The notes: generated by a model from the letters alone, not told the origin. Shown: positions 22,789-30,582, numbered from the stretch's first letter. The stretch is DNA of 64,000 bases from Candidatus Gastranaerophilales bacterium (GCA_944324445.1 CALUWL010000003.1:1-64000), one strand, 5' to 3'. Numbers and translations: made by a program.

Positions 22789-23649
22789 ATGTCTGAATAT
22801 ACCGTTGGTAATTACACAACAATGGATTATATTAACATTGTAACCGTTAAAAGTCAGGATACTGTTTCAAAATATTGTGAAAAAACGGGCTTACCTAAGG
22901 AAGAAGTAAGAGAAAATAATAATCTTGGTGCTGATTACGGTATAATTGATAACCAAAAATTAGTAGTTGAATTTCCTTACGAAAAAAGACTTGATACAAT
23001 TTATTCTACGGATGAAAAACGTCAAATATCTGTTTATGAAGTGCAATCAGGAGATACAATAGAAAGCATTTTTGACAATATGAATGTTAATCCGGATGAT
23101 AAATATATCTATGATTTATTAAATCCAAATAATACAAAAGATTCAGATTTAGAAACCGGGGAAAAACTTGCGCTGCCGTATACTGTAACAGAATTTGAAC
23201 TGGTTAAAAAATATTGTCCGAATTTTATTAATAAATATGATTTTTATAAATATTTAGATACCGTTCAAAATGTATTTGTAGGAGAAAATGGTGAATTGGG
23301 ATTACCGTCTGAAGCATCGCTAGATTATAGTGGTATAGAAAATTTCTACATAATGCTTCAAAATACAAATAATTCTTATCCTAGTGCTAGCTCAAGTGCT
23401 CTTCCTGACGGTAGCCGCAAATATAGCATTAATACAAATGGAAATAATGAATTTTTTATAGATGATAACGGCAATATAGATTATAACTACATATCAGATT
23501 TATTAGATATAGAAAATATCGATTTTGATACTGCAGTTCATGATGTCAGCTGCAATAAGCACCATAATGCCATGCAGCCAGAATATAAGTGCAACAATAA
23601 AATAATCACACTAACCGGAGATTTTCCCTTATTTAGCAGTGCAAATTAA
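22789..23649 (+). CDS. LysM-like repeat protein
   Basis: 286 residues from the ATG at 22789 (AAGGA eight nt upstream; the frame is open from a TTG at 22738). Two LysM-like segments: VTVKSQDTVSKYCEKTGLP and VYEVQSGDTIESIFDNMNV with LETGEKLALPY. No signal peptide, so it is either cytoplasmic or exported by a non-Sec route. The last third is low in recognisable motifs. Its stop overlaps the convergent FAD oxidoreductase by 17 nt. Confidence 0.7.
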   Translation: MSEYTVGNYTTMDYINIVTVKSQDTVSKYCEKTGLPKEEVRENNNLGADYGIIDNQKLVVEFPYEKRLDTIYSTDEKRQISVYEVQSGDTIESIFDNMNVNPDDKYIYDLLNPNNTKDSDLETGEKLALPYTVTEFELVKKYCPNFINKYDFYKYLDTVQNVFVGENGELGLPSEASLDYSGIENFYIMLQNTNNSYPSASSSALPDGSRKYSINTNGNNEFFIDDNGNIDYNYISDLLDIENIDFDTAVHDVSCNKHHNAMQPEYKCNNKIITLTGDFPLFSSAN

Positions 23650-24919
23650 AAATATATTTGGCAACTGCTTCGCCCATCGACATACAGCTTTTTTGAACTC
23701 TTAGGGCGCTATGAGCATAAAAATCAACGCCTATTGGTTTACCTATTACAAATAAATTGTCTAAATCGGCGCTGATTAAACTTTCGATTGGCAGTTCATA
23801 TGCTTTTGAAATATTGATAATTGAAGAATTTTTATCATTTGTGTGAACATCAATTCCATAACTAGATGTTAGAACTTTGTTTTTAAAGGTTTTTGACGAT
23901 AAAAGATCTTCTTTTGTGTAGTAATAGCGTGTTTTAATCCTATTTTCTTCTCGTTTGCCTGTTTGTGAGGCGATATTACATATTTGAGCATTTTCAAATC
24001 CTGGAAAATATTTCCTTACGAAATTAAATAATCGCCAAATAGCTTTTCTTCCTTCTATAAGCTCATTAGAAGACATATAAGGATTGTTTTTGAACTGCGC
24101 TATCCTAGGACAATTAAATGCAACTTTGTTTGAAGAGCCGGCGACAGAGAATATTTGGAAATATGCCCTATCATGTTCTAAAAGCAGACCTTCTTTTATG
24201 GCTTTTTTCAAGTATTTATCTAATTTCCATAAAGTTTCTTGATTCCAAGTGCTTGCGGTTGTAAAATGAAATTCTCCATTTGTATCTACATCGCTTCGAT
24301 AGGTATTGGTAATATTCTCATCGTCCTCAAGATTTAGGAGAAACTTTTCAAATTTATTGAAATCAACATTATCTAAAATAAATCTGAGCGAGTTTTGTTG
24401 ATTTTGATCTACATCTTTTATAATTTGGCAGCCTGCAAGTATGGAAAATTCCCCAGAGCCTGTTGCGTCTACAAAATATTTCGATACGATTGGTAATGAT
24501 AATAAATTTGAATTTAAAATTACTTTAGATATTTTTTTATCACAAGTTTCTATACTTTGAATTGTAGTTTCAAATAATATATCAAGATTTTCTTTAATGC
24601 AATTTTCTGAAAGGATGTCATCAAGGACAATTTTTAAAATTTCAGGATTAAACCAGCCTTCGTTTTTATCCTTGTATGTGATTTGAGCATTGAATTTTTT
24701 TGCCGAGGAAACTAATTTTTTATAATATTCGCAATTAATTGTGTTATCTGACGAATTCATAACCGGAACCACGAGCCCACCGGTCATAAGCCCGCCCAGA
24801 AAATTGTTTTTTTCGATTAATAACGTCTTGAGCCCCAGTTTTGCGCACATATACGCACATGCGCAACCTGAAGTACCGCCGCCAGCTATAAAAACATCAT
24901 ATTTCATTGAATTTTCCAT
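23633..24919 (-). CDS. FAD-dependent oxidoreductase (FAD_oxidored family)
   Basis: 428 residues with the dinucleotide-binding motif GGGTSGCACAYMCAKLGL at the N terminus, an ATG-type motif YFVDATGSGE in the middle and a GKPIGVDFYAHSALR flavin-contact region at the end. The family includes poorly characterised reductases with a covalent or tight FAD. Start: ATG at 24919, with TATAAT ending 6 nt upstream; an ATG four codons later is possible. Substrate unknown. Confidence 0.78.
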   Translation of the reverse strand: MENSMKYDVFIAGGGTSGCACAYMCAKLGLKTLLIEKNNFLGGLMTGGLVVPVMNSSDNTINCEYYKKLVSSAKKFNAQITYKDKNEGWFNPEILKIVLDDILSENCIKENLDILFETTIQSIETCDKKISKVILNSNLLSLPIVSKYFVDATGSGEFSILAGCQIIKDVDQNQQNSLRFILDNVDFNKFEKFLLNLEDDENITNTYRSDVDTNGEFHFTTASTWNQETLWKLDKYLKKAIKEGLLLEHDRAYFQIFSVAGSSNKVAFNCPRIAQFKNNPYMSSNELIEGRKAIWRLFNFVRKYFPGFENAQICNIASQTGKREENRIKTRYYYTKEDLLSSKTFKNKVLTSSYGIDVHTNDKNSSIINISKAYELPIESLISADLDNLFVIGKPIGVDFYAHSALRVQKSCMSMGEAVAKYIFNLHC

Positions 24920-24931
24920 AATTATATTATA
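24920..24931 (-). promoter_or_regulatory. -10 box of the FAD oxidoreductase gene, apparently leaderless
   Basis: Minus-strand TATAAT at 24926-24931, 6 nt from the ATG. Confidence 0.45.
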
Positions 24932-25034
24932 GTCTATATAATTTTAATTGTGAAATAATTAACCATACTTTTTTAGATAAATTTAATAATCGGGATATTT
25001 GTATATTTTGGGTCAATATGCATGCTAAACGATT

Positions 25035-25062
25035 GGTTATGATAATGTATATTATGTAACTT
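25035..25062 (+). repeat. attL, dif-like XerCD site at left end of prophage
   Basis: Left arm GGTTATGATAA, core TGTATA, right arm TTATGTAACTT: the 11-6-11 layout of bacterial dif. The core and most of the right arm equal E. coli dif. The left arm should be host-derived and the right arm phage-derived. Confidence 0.85.
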
Positions 25063-25137
25063 GGCACTTAAAAAAATAATATAGTAGTTTACTATTCTTT
25101 TTTTATTTTACCCGTCTTAAAATCGATTCTAACGGCT

Positions 25138-26235
25138 CTAATTTTCATTAAACTCATATTGTCTAATAAGTAAATCCAAGTTCATTTTTTTCAATTCTTC
25201 TCTACAGATGAGTCGCTCTTGTGTACTATCTAAATTTTCAACAATTAAATTATCACACATATTATTAAAACTTGACATCCTATATTTGTTGTACATAAAT
25301 TCATCAATATTTTGCAATTTATTAACATAATATCTAGGAATTGGAGCTTTATGTCCATTAGGTAGAACTATATAACCTAATTCAAAAATATTTTTGTAAA
25401 ATTTTTCTAAATATGAATAACCTAATCCAGGCATTCTAGAAGTTAACAAAAATTCAGGCTCAATATCTTTATAAACTTGATAAGCTAATTTACCGAATAA
25501 TTTTTTAGTTACATATCGAGCAACATAAGCAGAACTTTCAAAATTAACTTCACCAATAACAGAAAAACCATAACTTTCATTTGAATAAGCTGGAGACCAA
25601 ATTTTCTCTAAAAAAGGACTACGATAATATAAAACTTCTTTTCCGTGAACACGTCTAAATTGATAAACATATTTATCAGGAAAATTAAAACCATAAATAA
25701 TTAAATGATAATGTGGTCTTTTATGTTTTGCACCATATTCACCACAAGCCATAAAACGAAATTTACAATCATATTCAGACTTAACAGCTTTTCTCAATCT
25801 CTTAAGCCAATTTCTAAAAGCAACTTTGTTTAAACTATGGGGATTAGAACGTCTTAAGAGCATATCATTATTAAAAGTTAAAGTTAAAAAAGCACAATTA
25901 TTATAATGATTATGCATATAAGCTTCATTAGCTGAACGAGTAGCCCACATTCTAGAATAATCAAGACGGCAACCTATACATTTACCACAAGGGACTTTAA
26001 TATTTAAACCACATTCATTACCTTCAAAATCATAATAAATAGGATAATTGTAAGGCTCTTCATATATATCAGAATAATGAACTTTAAACTTTTGAGTATA
26101 TTCTGAAAACATCCAAGCATATACAGAAGATTGTAAACCAAGCAAAAAACGCTGTTTACCAAATTTCAAATATCTTTTACCTTGTTCATCAGTATATAGG
26201 GGATAATATGCTTTTATAGGATGAAAACATACCAT
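25138..26235 (-). CDS. Microvirus replication initiator VP4
   Basis: 365-residue rolling-circle initiator that nicks the replicative form. Starts MVCFHPIKAYYP as gokushovirus VP4 usually do. Motif 1 area LTLTFNNDML, HUH motif in RPHYHLIIYGF, motif 3 in SAYVARYVTKKLFG with the catalytic Tyr and Lys spaced Y-x3-K. Zinc-type CGKCIGCR lies before them. AAGGAG sits 13 nt before the ATG. The stop overlaps the palindromic segment near attL. Confidence 0.93.
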   Translation of the reverse strand: MVCFHPIKAYYPLYTDEQGKRYLKFGKQRFLLGLQSSVYAWMFSEYTQKFKVHYSDIYEEPYNYPIYYDFEGNECGLNIKVPCGKCIGCRLDYSRMWATRSANEAYMHNHYNNCAFLTLTFNNDMLLRRSNPHSLNKVAFRNWLKRLRKAVKSEYDCKFRFMACGEYGAKHKRPHYHLIIYGFNFPDKYVYQFRRVHGKEVLYYRSPFLEKIWSPAYSNESYGFSVIGEVNFESSAYVARYVTKKLFGKLAYQVYKDIEPEFLLTSRMPGLGYSYLEKFYKNIFELGYIVLPNGHKAPIPRYYVNKLQNIDEFMYNKYRMSSFNNMCDNLIVENLDSTQERLICREELKKMNLDLLIRQYEFNEN

Positions 26236-26264
26236 GAATATAGTTAAACTCCTTGTTCACTCCT

Positions 26265-26297
26265 GCCGAGGGCAACCCCCTCGGAAAACCGAGGGGG
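26265..26297. promoter_or_regulatory. Mutually exclusive hairpins before VP4
   Basis: CCGAGGG (26266-26272) can pair with CCCTCGG (26278-26284), or CCCCCTCGG (26276-26284) with CCGAGGGGG (26289-26297) around an AAAA loop. The middle arm is shared, so only one can form. It lies between the VP8-like gene and VP4; no long U-run follows on the minus strand. Confidence 0.6.
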
Positions 26298-26304
26298 AAT
26301 AAAT

Positions 26305-26424
26305 TTAAAGTCGGTAGCCACCACGTGAAAGATTGGGAGTCAGGTTTTTAACGTGAGTTTTTAAAGCACCTTTAATAAATACAGATTTAGAAACTGAATT
26401 AGATAATTTACGCCTCATTGCCAT
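26305..26424 (-). CDS. Small basic DNA-binding protein, VP8-like
   Basis: 39 residues beginning MAMRRKLSNSVSKSVF and ending SRGGYRL, rich in Arg/Lys. This pattern (RRKLS...FxKGA...RGGxRL) recurs in gokushoviruses as the small packaged DNA-binding protein. A longer frame exists upstream, but the ATG at 26424 has AAAGGA ahead of it and matches the phage family's usual start. Confidence 0.8.
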   Translation of the reverse strand: MAMRRKLSNSVSKSVFIKGALKTHVKNLTPNLSRGGYRL

Positions 26425-26566
26425 AATTTTTATAATCCTTTCTATAATTGTTACAAAGTAATTCAAGAGATGTTTTATAATCGTCGACAGAAATATGGTC
26501 ATTAACAAATAATTTAGTTAAAGTTATAAAATCAATTTGATATTCTCGTTTAGTTAGTTTTTTCAT
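26408..26566 (-). CDS. Prophage small protein, unknown
   Basis: 52 residues starting MKKLTKREYQIDFITLTKL, charged and helical in appearance. The ATG overlaps the stop of the 80-residue ORF by 17 nt, and its own stop overlaps the start of the VP8-like gene by 17 nt, so it is embedded in a tightly packed phage run. No family recognised. Confidence 0.6.
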   Translation of the reverse strand: MKKLTKREYQIDFITLTKLFVNDHISVDDYKTSLELLCNNYRKDYKNYGNEA

Positions 26567-26792
26567 TAATAGGCTCCTCTGGAAAATGAATTAATAGTTT
26601 GTTAACACAATCTAAAAAGACCGCATGAGAAATTTTACGAGAAGTAACTAACTTAAATAAATATAAAAAAGTATCTTTTGCGCATTTATCAAACAATTTA
26701 GGATAAATAGGGTCGCATAAGTAAATATTAATATTTTCATCTATAAACTTTGTTGTATCAAACAATGTTAACTGTTTTGAAGAATTTGACAT
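26550..26792 (-). CDS. Prophage hypothetical protein, 80 residues
   Basis: MSNSSKQLTLFDTTKFIDEN start, mixed helical content, no signal or membrane segment. Located between VP2 and the replication side, where gokushoviruses vary most. The AACG/AAAGG stretch upstream can serve as ribosome site. Function unknown. Confidence 0.65.
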   Translation of the reverse strand: MSNSSKQLTLFDTTKFIDENINIYLCDPIYPKLFDKCAKDTFLYLFKLVTSRKISHAVFLDCVNKLLIHFPEEPINEKTN

Positions 26793-26902
26793 AATTTAAC
26801 CTTTCGTTTAGTGTAATAGTATGGAAATATTATTAATAGTTATAATTATTCAATTATCATTAATACACTTTCGATTAAGAGAGTGTAAGAAAATATATAA
26901 AA

Positions 26903-27619
26903 TTATTTACGAATTGGAACAGAAACAGAACCACCAAAACCAAAACGACGATAGCCAGTAGCCCAATCTTTTAATTTAGGATTATTCTTATCCCAAGAAG
27001 ATTGCAAATCATATTCGCGTTTAATAGATTGAGCGCTATTATTATTTAAATTAACCTGTGAATTGGTTAATAAATTTTGATTTTTCATATCATTAAGAAC
27101 TTTAGCAGTACCAGCATTTATTTGAGCGATTTCTGCTTGAGCACGTAAAGGGCCATAATCTTGAAGTTGCCGATTTTGCTCTGTAGTATAGGCGGATTCT
27201 GCATGAGCTTTATCTGATAAATAATCATTTAATTTGATTGCAGAATTATTAACATCAACTTGAGATTCAGTAGCTTTTTTATTATTTTTGTATGCTAAAT
27301 AATCAAGAGCAGAAGAAGCCAAGTCAAACTGTGGAGCAGATACGCCAACAGAGCCACCAGAACCTGCAGACAAATTATTGATGCCTTGAGTAATTGCAAG
27401 CATAGGATTAATACCTGCTTGACGCATTGAATAAGTTGTATCTTGATAGGCATTTTGATTTAATTGACGAGTCAAATTGTATTGATGATTCATCAATTTT
27501 TTCTGATATTTATAAGCTTTTCTAGCTGAATAAGCAGAAGAACCAAAATTAACTGCTAAACTAGGTAAACCTAAAGAGGCAAGAGAAGAAAGAGAAGAAA
27601 GTGCGAGAGCTTCGGCCAT
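26903..27619 (-). CDS. Microvirus DNA pilot protein VP2
   Basis: 238-residue minor structural protein expected to form the tube for genome delivery. Features: Gly/Ala/Ser-rich N terminus, a helix beginning LMNHQYNLTRQLNQNAYQDT, the hallmark AYQDTTYSMRQAGINPMLA, and then a long Gln/Asn-rich helical region. VP1 and VP2 overlap by one base (TAATG), suggesting coupling. AAGGAG precedes the ATG. Confidence 0.9.
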   Translation of the reverse strand: MAEALALSSLSSLASLGLPSLAVNFGSSAYSARKAYKYQKKLMNHQYNLTRQLNQNAYQDTTYSMRQAGINPMLAITQGINNLSAGSGGSVGVSAPQFDLASSALDYLAYKNNKKATESQVDVNNSAIKLNDYLSDKAHAESAYTTEQNRQLQDYGPLRAQAEIAQINAGTAKVLNDMKNQNLLTNSQVNLNNNSAQSIKREYDLQSSWDKNNPKLKDWATGYRRFGFGGSVSVPIRK

Positions 27620-29166
27620 TATATTCTCCTTAATCCTGGAACACCATATTGAGGTATTGGTCTAATATCTTGAAATTCGTGATAAACATCAAGCAAAAAT
27701 TCAGGTTCATTTTGAACAGCTAAACAACGCTTGATAGGTGGATTTTCTTCAATAAAATCACTATTAAGTTTAGGTAATTCTTCAAATTTTTGAGCTAAAT
27801 GCCAAATATCTAAAGATTGAGGGTCTGAACTTCTAAATTTACCAGTTATATATGAGTTTTTATAACGATATTCTGCATTTCGTTCATTATAACCATATAT
27901 TTCATCATCTACAGAAGTACCTTGAGCATAAATTTCTTTATTATATACAGCCTGTTCACCTAAATGAGCTAAAGTTGGGAAGAAATAATCATAACGAGTA
28001 TTTCTTGAAAAGTGTCTATCTAAACCTTGTTGATAAGTCATATCTGTTCTAATAGATACAAGGCCAAGAATAACACCGTGTTCAGTAAATGAATGAGTAA
28101 AACCTGCTCCAGTAGAACCAAAAGTAGCATAAGCAGCTAAATTACCCTGCGGAGAAGTAGAATCAGTTGATGAATTTTGTGTAACGGGATTAATATTTAG
28201 TCTAATTGTACCACCACCGAGATATTCAGGACGTTGTAAACGATAATCAGGACAACGAACACCAAAATGAGAAAGTATAAGCTCAATGTAACGTGTACCA
28301 CCTCGAGCGTCTTGTTCTAAAAATTGTTGTAATGCAATAGCTTGACGCATAGAATTAATTGTTACAGAAGTTGCAGAGGAAAGATCAGCAAGTAAAGTAA
28401 CATTTTGACCAAAAAAACTATCACCGTCGGCACCAATGAGAGTAGAAGGATTATATTTACCAGAAACACCTTCCATTGAATGAGCAATAACAGGACTATG
28501 TAACTGGTTGTCAGAAGTTTGTATAGCTAAATTAGCTGTAGCTCCTAGCGGTAGTTCAACACCAGGACCTTTTTGCGGTTGAGGTAAACAAGAAGTGAAA
28601 TAATCTTGCCTTTTACCGCGTTTTAAAAGTGGGTAATCTTCTTCAACATCATTAGTATCAGTTGTATTTACTTTTACACTATCTTGGAGATTTTCATCTC
28701 TGTACCATTCATTCCAAATTAAATTATATGCACGTAAATAAAAAATAACAGAAGAACATGAAAGATTTGGAATTGCAGGGGGGACGGAAAGATAATCAAG
28801 AAGTCCACCACGAGCAAAACCACTTTCACCTGCTATAATTTTAGGTACAAGAAAATCAATAGAATCATCTGGATTTTTTCTCTCACCCATAAATCTCTGC
28901 CAATTATCCCAAGTCAAACGATTAGGAACAAAGAAATAATGAACATCTAAATAAACGTTATCTAAAACAGGAACAAAGGGAGTAGACATTCTACCAAAGA
29001 AAGTAGAAACTAATTTTTTTGTATCACCAGGGATAACTTCATCAAAAAAAACAGGATATAAATAACCACTGTCAATAGTACCTTTCCAAGTATGATTTCT
29101 TATAAATACGTTACGAGGAATATTTGCAGTAGGTACTTGTGCAAATTGATTAACCATTTGAGACAT
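27619..29166 (-). CDS. Microvirus major capsid protein VP1
   Basis: 515 residues, gokushovirus F-type capsid protein. Diagnostic N-terminal region: HTWKGTIDSGYLYPVFFDEV, then PGDTKK and YFFVPNRLTWDNWQRFMGE; further down RYIELILSHFGVRCPDYRLQ and RPEYLGG, all standard for this family. An insertion of roughly 60-80 residues between the middle blocks fits the surface protrusion loop. Starts at the base where the 39-aa ORF ends. Complete. Confidence 0.96.
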   Translation of the reverse strand: MSQMVNQFAQVPTANIPRNVFIRNHTWKGTIDSGYLYPVFFDEVIPGDTKKLVSTFFGRMSTPFVPVLDNVYLDVHYFFVPNRLTWDNWQRFMGERKNPDDSIDFLVPKIIAGESGFARGGLLDYLSVPPAIPNLSCSSVIFYLRAYNLIWNEWYRDENLQDSVKVNTTDTNDVEEDYPLLKRGKRQDYFTSCLPQPQKGPGVELPLGATANLAIQTSDNQLHSPVIAHSMEGVSGKYNPSTLIGADGDSFFGQNVTLLADLSSATSVTINSMRQAIALQQFLEQDARGGTRYIELILSHFGVRCPDYRLQRPEYLGGGTIRLNINPVTQNSSTDSTSPQGNLAAYATFGSTGAGFTHSFTEHGVILGLVSIRTDMTYQQGLDRHFSRNTRYDYFFPTLAHLGEQAVYNKEIYAQGTSVDDEIYGYNERNAEYRYKNSYITGKFRSSDPQSLDIWHLAQKFEELPKLNSDFIEENPPIKRCLAVQNEPEFLLDVYHEFQDIRPIPQYGVPGLRRI

Positions 29167-29285
29167 TAATTATCACCGCCTAACTTTTCTAAAACAGTAG
29201 TGATAACAGAAACAAGAACATCTGCAATTTTTAAAATAACATTTAAAACTTGTTTAATAACTTCAATTTTATCTAAGATAGACAT
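29166..29285 (-). CDS. Small amphipathic prophage protein, 39 residues
   Basis: Too short for ordinary ORF listing. MSILDKIEVIKQVLN then a hydrophobic stretch (VILKIADVLVSVITTVLEKL) and GGDN. GAAAGGA lies 9 nt before the ATG, and its stop overlaps the VP1 start (TAATG). It could be a membrane-active lysis or scaffolding accessory peptide; this is inferred only from hydrophobicity and position between VP3 and VP1. Confidence 0.65.
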   Translation of the reverse strand: MSILDKIEVIKQVLNVILKIADVLVSVITTVLEKLGGDN

Positions 29286-29347
29286 TTAAAATTCCTTTCA
29301 TAAAATGTATAAAACGGCTGAAACACGCATTATAATTAAATGGTGTC

Positions 29348-29384
29348 AGTCCGCACTATTATATCAAGTAAGGGGGTGCGGACT
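29348..29384. other. Long-stem hairpin at VP3 stop
   Basis: AGTCCGCAC (29348-29356) and GTGCGGACT (29376-29384) form a perfect 9-bp stem with a 19-nt loop that holds a TATAAT sequence on the minus strand. It overlaps the VP3 stop codon. Confidence 0.5.
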
Positions 29385-29872
29385 TACTGAGAAGAAACCT
29401 CAGTAACTGGAGTTTCAACAGGATTAACAGGAGTTGAAATAGTTCCAGTGCCCACAGGGGGTTCAACAGGATTAACAGGAGTTGAAATAGTTCCAGTGCC
29501 CACAGGGGGTTCAGCCGTTATTTTCTTTTCAATAAGACCTAATTTAACAGCTTTTTCATAATTATCAGGATTATCAATAAAAGCTAATAACTTCTTAGGG
29601 TCATTTCCAAATTCGGCTCTAATATGCGATGGTAGTTCCTCAAATCTTGAATTTGCATCAGCAATAACATTTAAAGCATTTTCATAAGCATCTGGAGCAA
29701 CAACTTGATTAAAAAGGGGAGTTTTTTGATTATATGAAGGAGCAATCATACCTTTTACAATATTATTAATATCAGTTTCAAAACCAAAGGACTGTTGTGT
29801 TTTTGAGGGCTTATCAGACTTAAAACCCTCTAGCTTTGTATGATTATATAAAGTATTAAATTTTATTGCCAT
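29384..29872 (-). CDS. Microvirus internal scaffolding protein VP3
   Basis: 162 residues from the ATG at 29872 (MAIKFNTLYNHTKLEG), selected because AAAGGA is 4 nt upstream; an in-frame ATG ten codons earlier is less supported. The segment KTQQSFGFETDINNIVKGM followed by the FEELPSHIRAEFGNDPKKLL motif (RFEELPxxxRxxFxxxPxxFL) is the VP3 signature. The tail carries a 16-residue unit, EPPVGTGTISTPVNPV, in two tandem copies. Confidence 0.88.
   Translation of the reverse strand: MAIKFNTLYNHTKLEGFKSDKPSKTQQSFGFETDINNIVKGMIAPSYNQKTPLFNQVVAPDAYENALNVIADANSRFEELPSHIRAEFGNDPKKLLAFIDNPDNYEKAVKLGLIEKKITAEPPVGTGTISTPVNPVEPPVGTGTISTPVNPVETPVTEVSSQ
29414..29509. repeat. Two tandem 48-bp repeats in VP3 tail
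   Basis: Two 48-bp copies in direct tandem, starting at 29414 and 29462, encoding a Pro/Thr-rich 16-residue unit. The frame is kept. Confidence 0.85.
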
Positions 29873-29889
29873 AAAATCCTTTCTACTAA

Positions 29890-29912
29890 AGAAAGCGGGC
29901 AAAGCCCGCAGG
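29890..29912 (-). terminator. Hairpin between ORF5 and VP3
   Basis: GCGGGC (29895-29900), AAA, GCCCGC (29904-29909); on the minus strand it is followed by TTTCTTT. It could reduce read-through from ORF5 into the structural genes. Confidence 0.6.
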
Positions 29913-29938
29913 TGAATAACAGTTATGGAGTACTAATG

Positions 29939-30523
29939 TTAGCTAAAAAGTTTATCTAAAAAAGTTCGTTTTTGTTTAGATAATTCAGGTTTAGGAGTGT
30001 ATAGTTCAACAGGCTCTTCACATTTAATTACGTTATAAAATTTATTTTCAAATTCTTGTATTTTAGTATCTAGTAAGCGAATTTTTCTTTCATATTCAGA
30101 ATGAATTTTTTCATAATCACAAAGAATAGATGATAATTGCTGCTTATCAATTTGAACTTCTTTTAACAATTCATCATATTTAATAGAATCTTGAAGTTTA
30201 TAAACAGACAAATTATCAGAAAGATGATTAAAATCAGATATTAAATCGCCTGTATCAAGGTTAAACTTACCAAGAGTAACTAAAGAATAATCATCCGGAA
30301 ATTTGCAAATTAAAGAACTAGTATAATTAACAATTGAAGAAACTTGGCGCATAGCTTCATCATCTGATTTTGCAAAAAACGGGGGCAAATATTGTTTAAG
30401 TTTTTTATCATAAATAGAATAAAGTTTTAAACTATTTGAATCTACAAATTGACAATTTTTTAATTCTTCTTCATTTGCAATGGTAACAAAATCGTTACAA
30501 ACTTGACTTTCATGTTTCATCAT
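29939..30523 (-). CDS. Microvirus ORF5-like nonstructural protein
   Basis: 194 residues. The core LYSIYDKKLKQYLPPFFAKSDDEAMRQ followed by FPDDYSLVTLGKFNLDTG matches the gokushovirus ORF5/VP5 family, involved in viral DNA synthesis. After about residue 110 comes a heptad-like charged helix (coiled coil) not typical of the short phage homologues. AAGGAG lies 8 nt before the ATG. First gene after the right dif site. Confidence 0.8.
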   Translation of the reverse strand: MMKHESQVCNDFVTIANEEELKNCQFVDSNSLKLYSIYDKKLKQYLPPFFAKSDDEAMRQVSSIVNYTSSLICKFPDDYSLVTLGKFNLDTGDLISDFNHLSDNLSVYKLQDSIKYDELLKEVQIDKQQLSSILCDYEKIHSEYERKIRLLDTKIQEFENKFYNVIKCEEPVELYTPKPELSKQKRTFLDKLFS

Positions 30524-30554
30524 GGTTCTAACTCCTTTTTCATTCGGAGCGACA

Positions 30555-30582
30555 TGTAGTGAAAATGTATATTATGTAACAT
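30555..30582 (+). repeat. attR, dif-like XerCD site at right end of prophage
   Basis: Left arm TGTAGTGAAAA (expected phage-derived), core TGTATA, right arm TTATGTAACAT (expected host-derived). The host arms of attL and attR joined give a site matching E. coli dif at 22 of 28 positions by my count. Confidence 0.85.

Larger units (their letters stand above)
25035..30582 (-). mobile_element. Gokushovirus-type Microviridae prophage integrated at dif
   Basis: About 5.5 kb with all genes on the minus strand, bounded by two dif-like sites sharing the 17-mer aatgtatattatgtaac. In phage order: ORF5, VP3 scaffold, 39-aa protein, VP1 capsid, VP2, 80-aa and 52-aa ORFs, basic VP8-like protein, VP4 initiator. 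Circularised, this gives VP4-ORF5-VP3-VP1-VP2, the gokushovirus gene order. No integrase, so host XerC/XerD are the expected recombinases. All ORFs are intact, so it may be inducible. Confidence 0.93.

Noticed and set aside
26305-26508. 67-residue version of the VP8-like protein
   Set aside because: The extra N-terminal part runs through the 52-aa gene in another frame; the ATG at 26424 with AAAGGA fits the phage family better.
29384-29902. Longer VP3 beginning MPAFFS
   Set aside because: It would cover the hairpin at 29895-29909 and ignores AAAGGA before the ATG at 29872.
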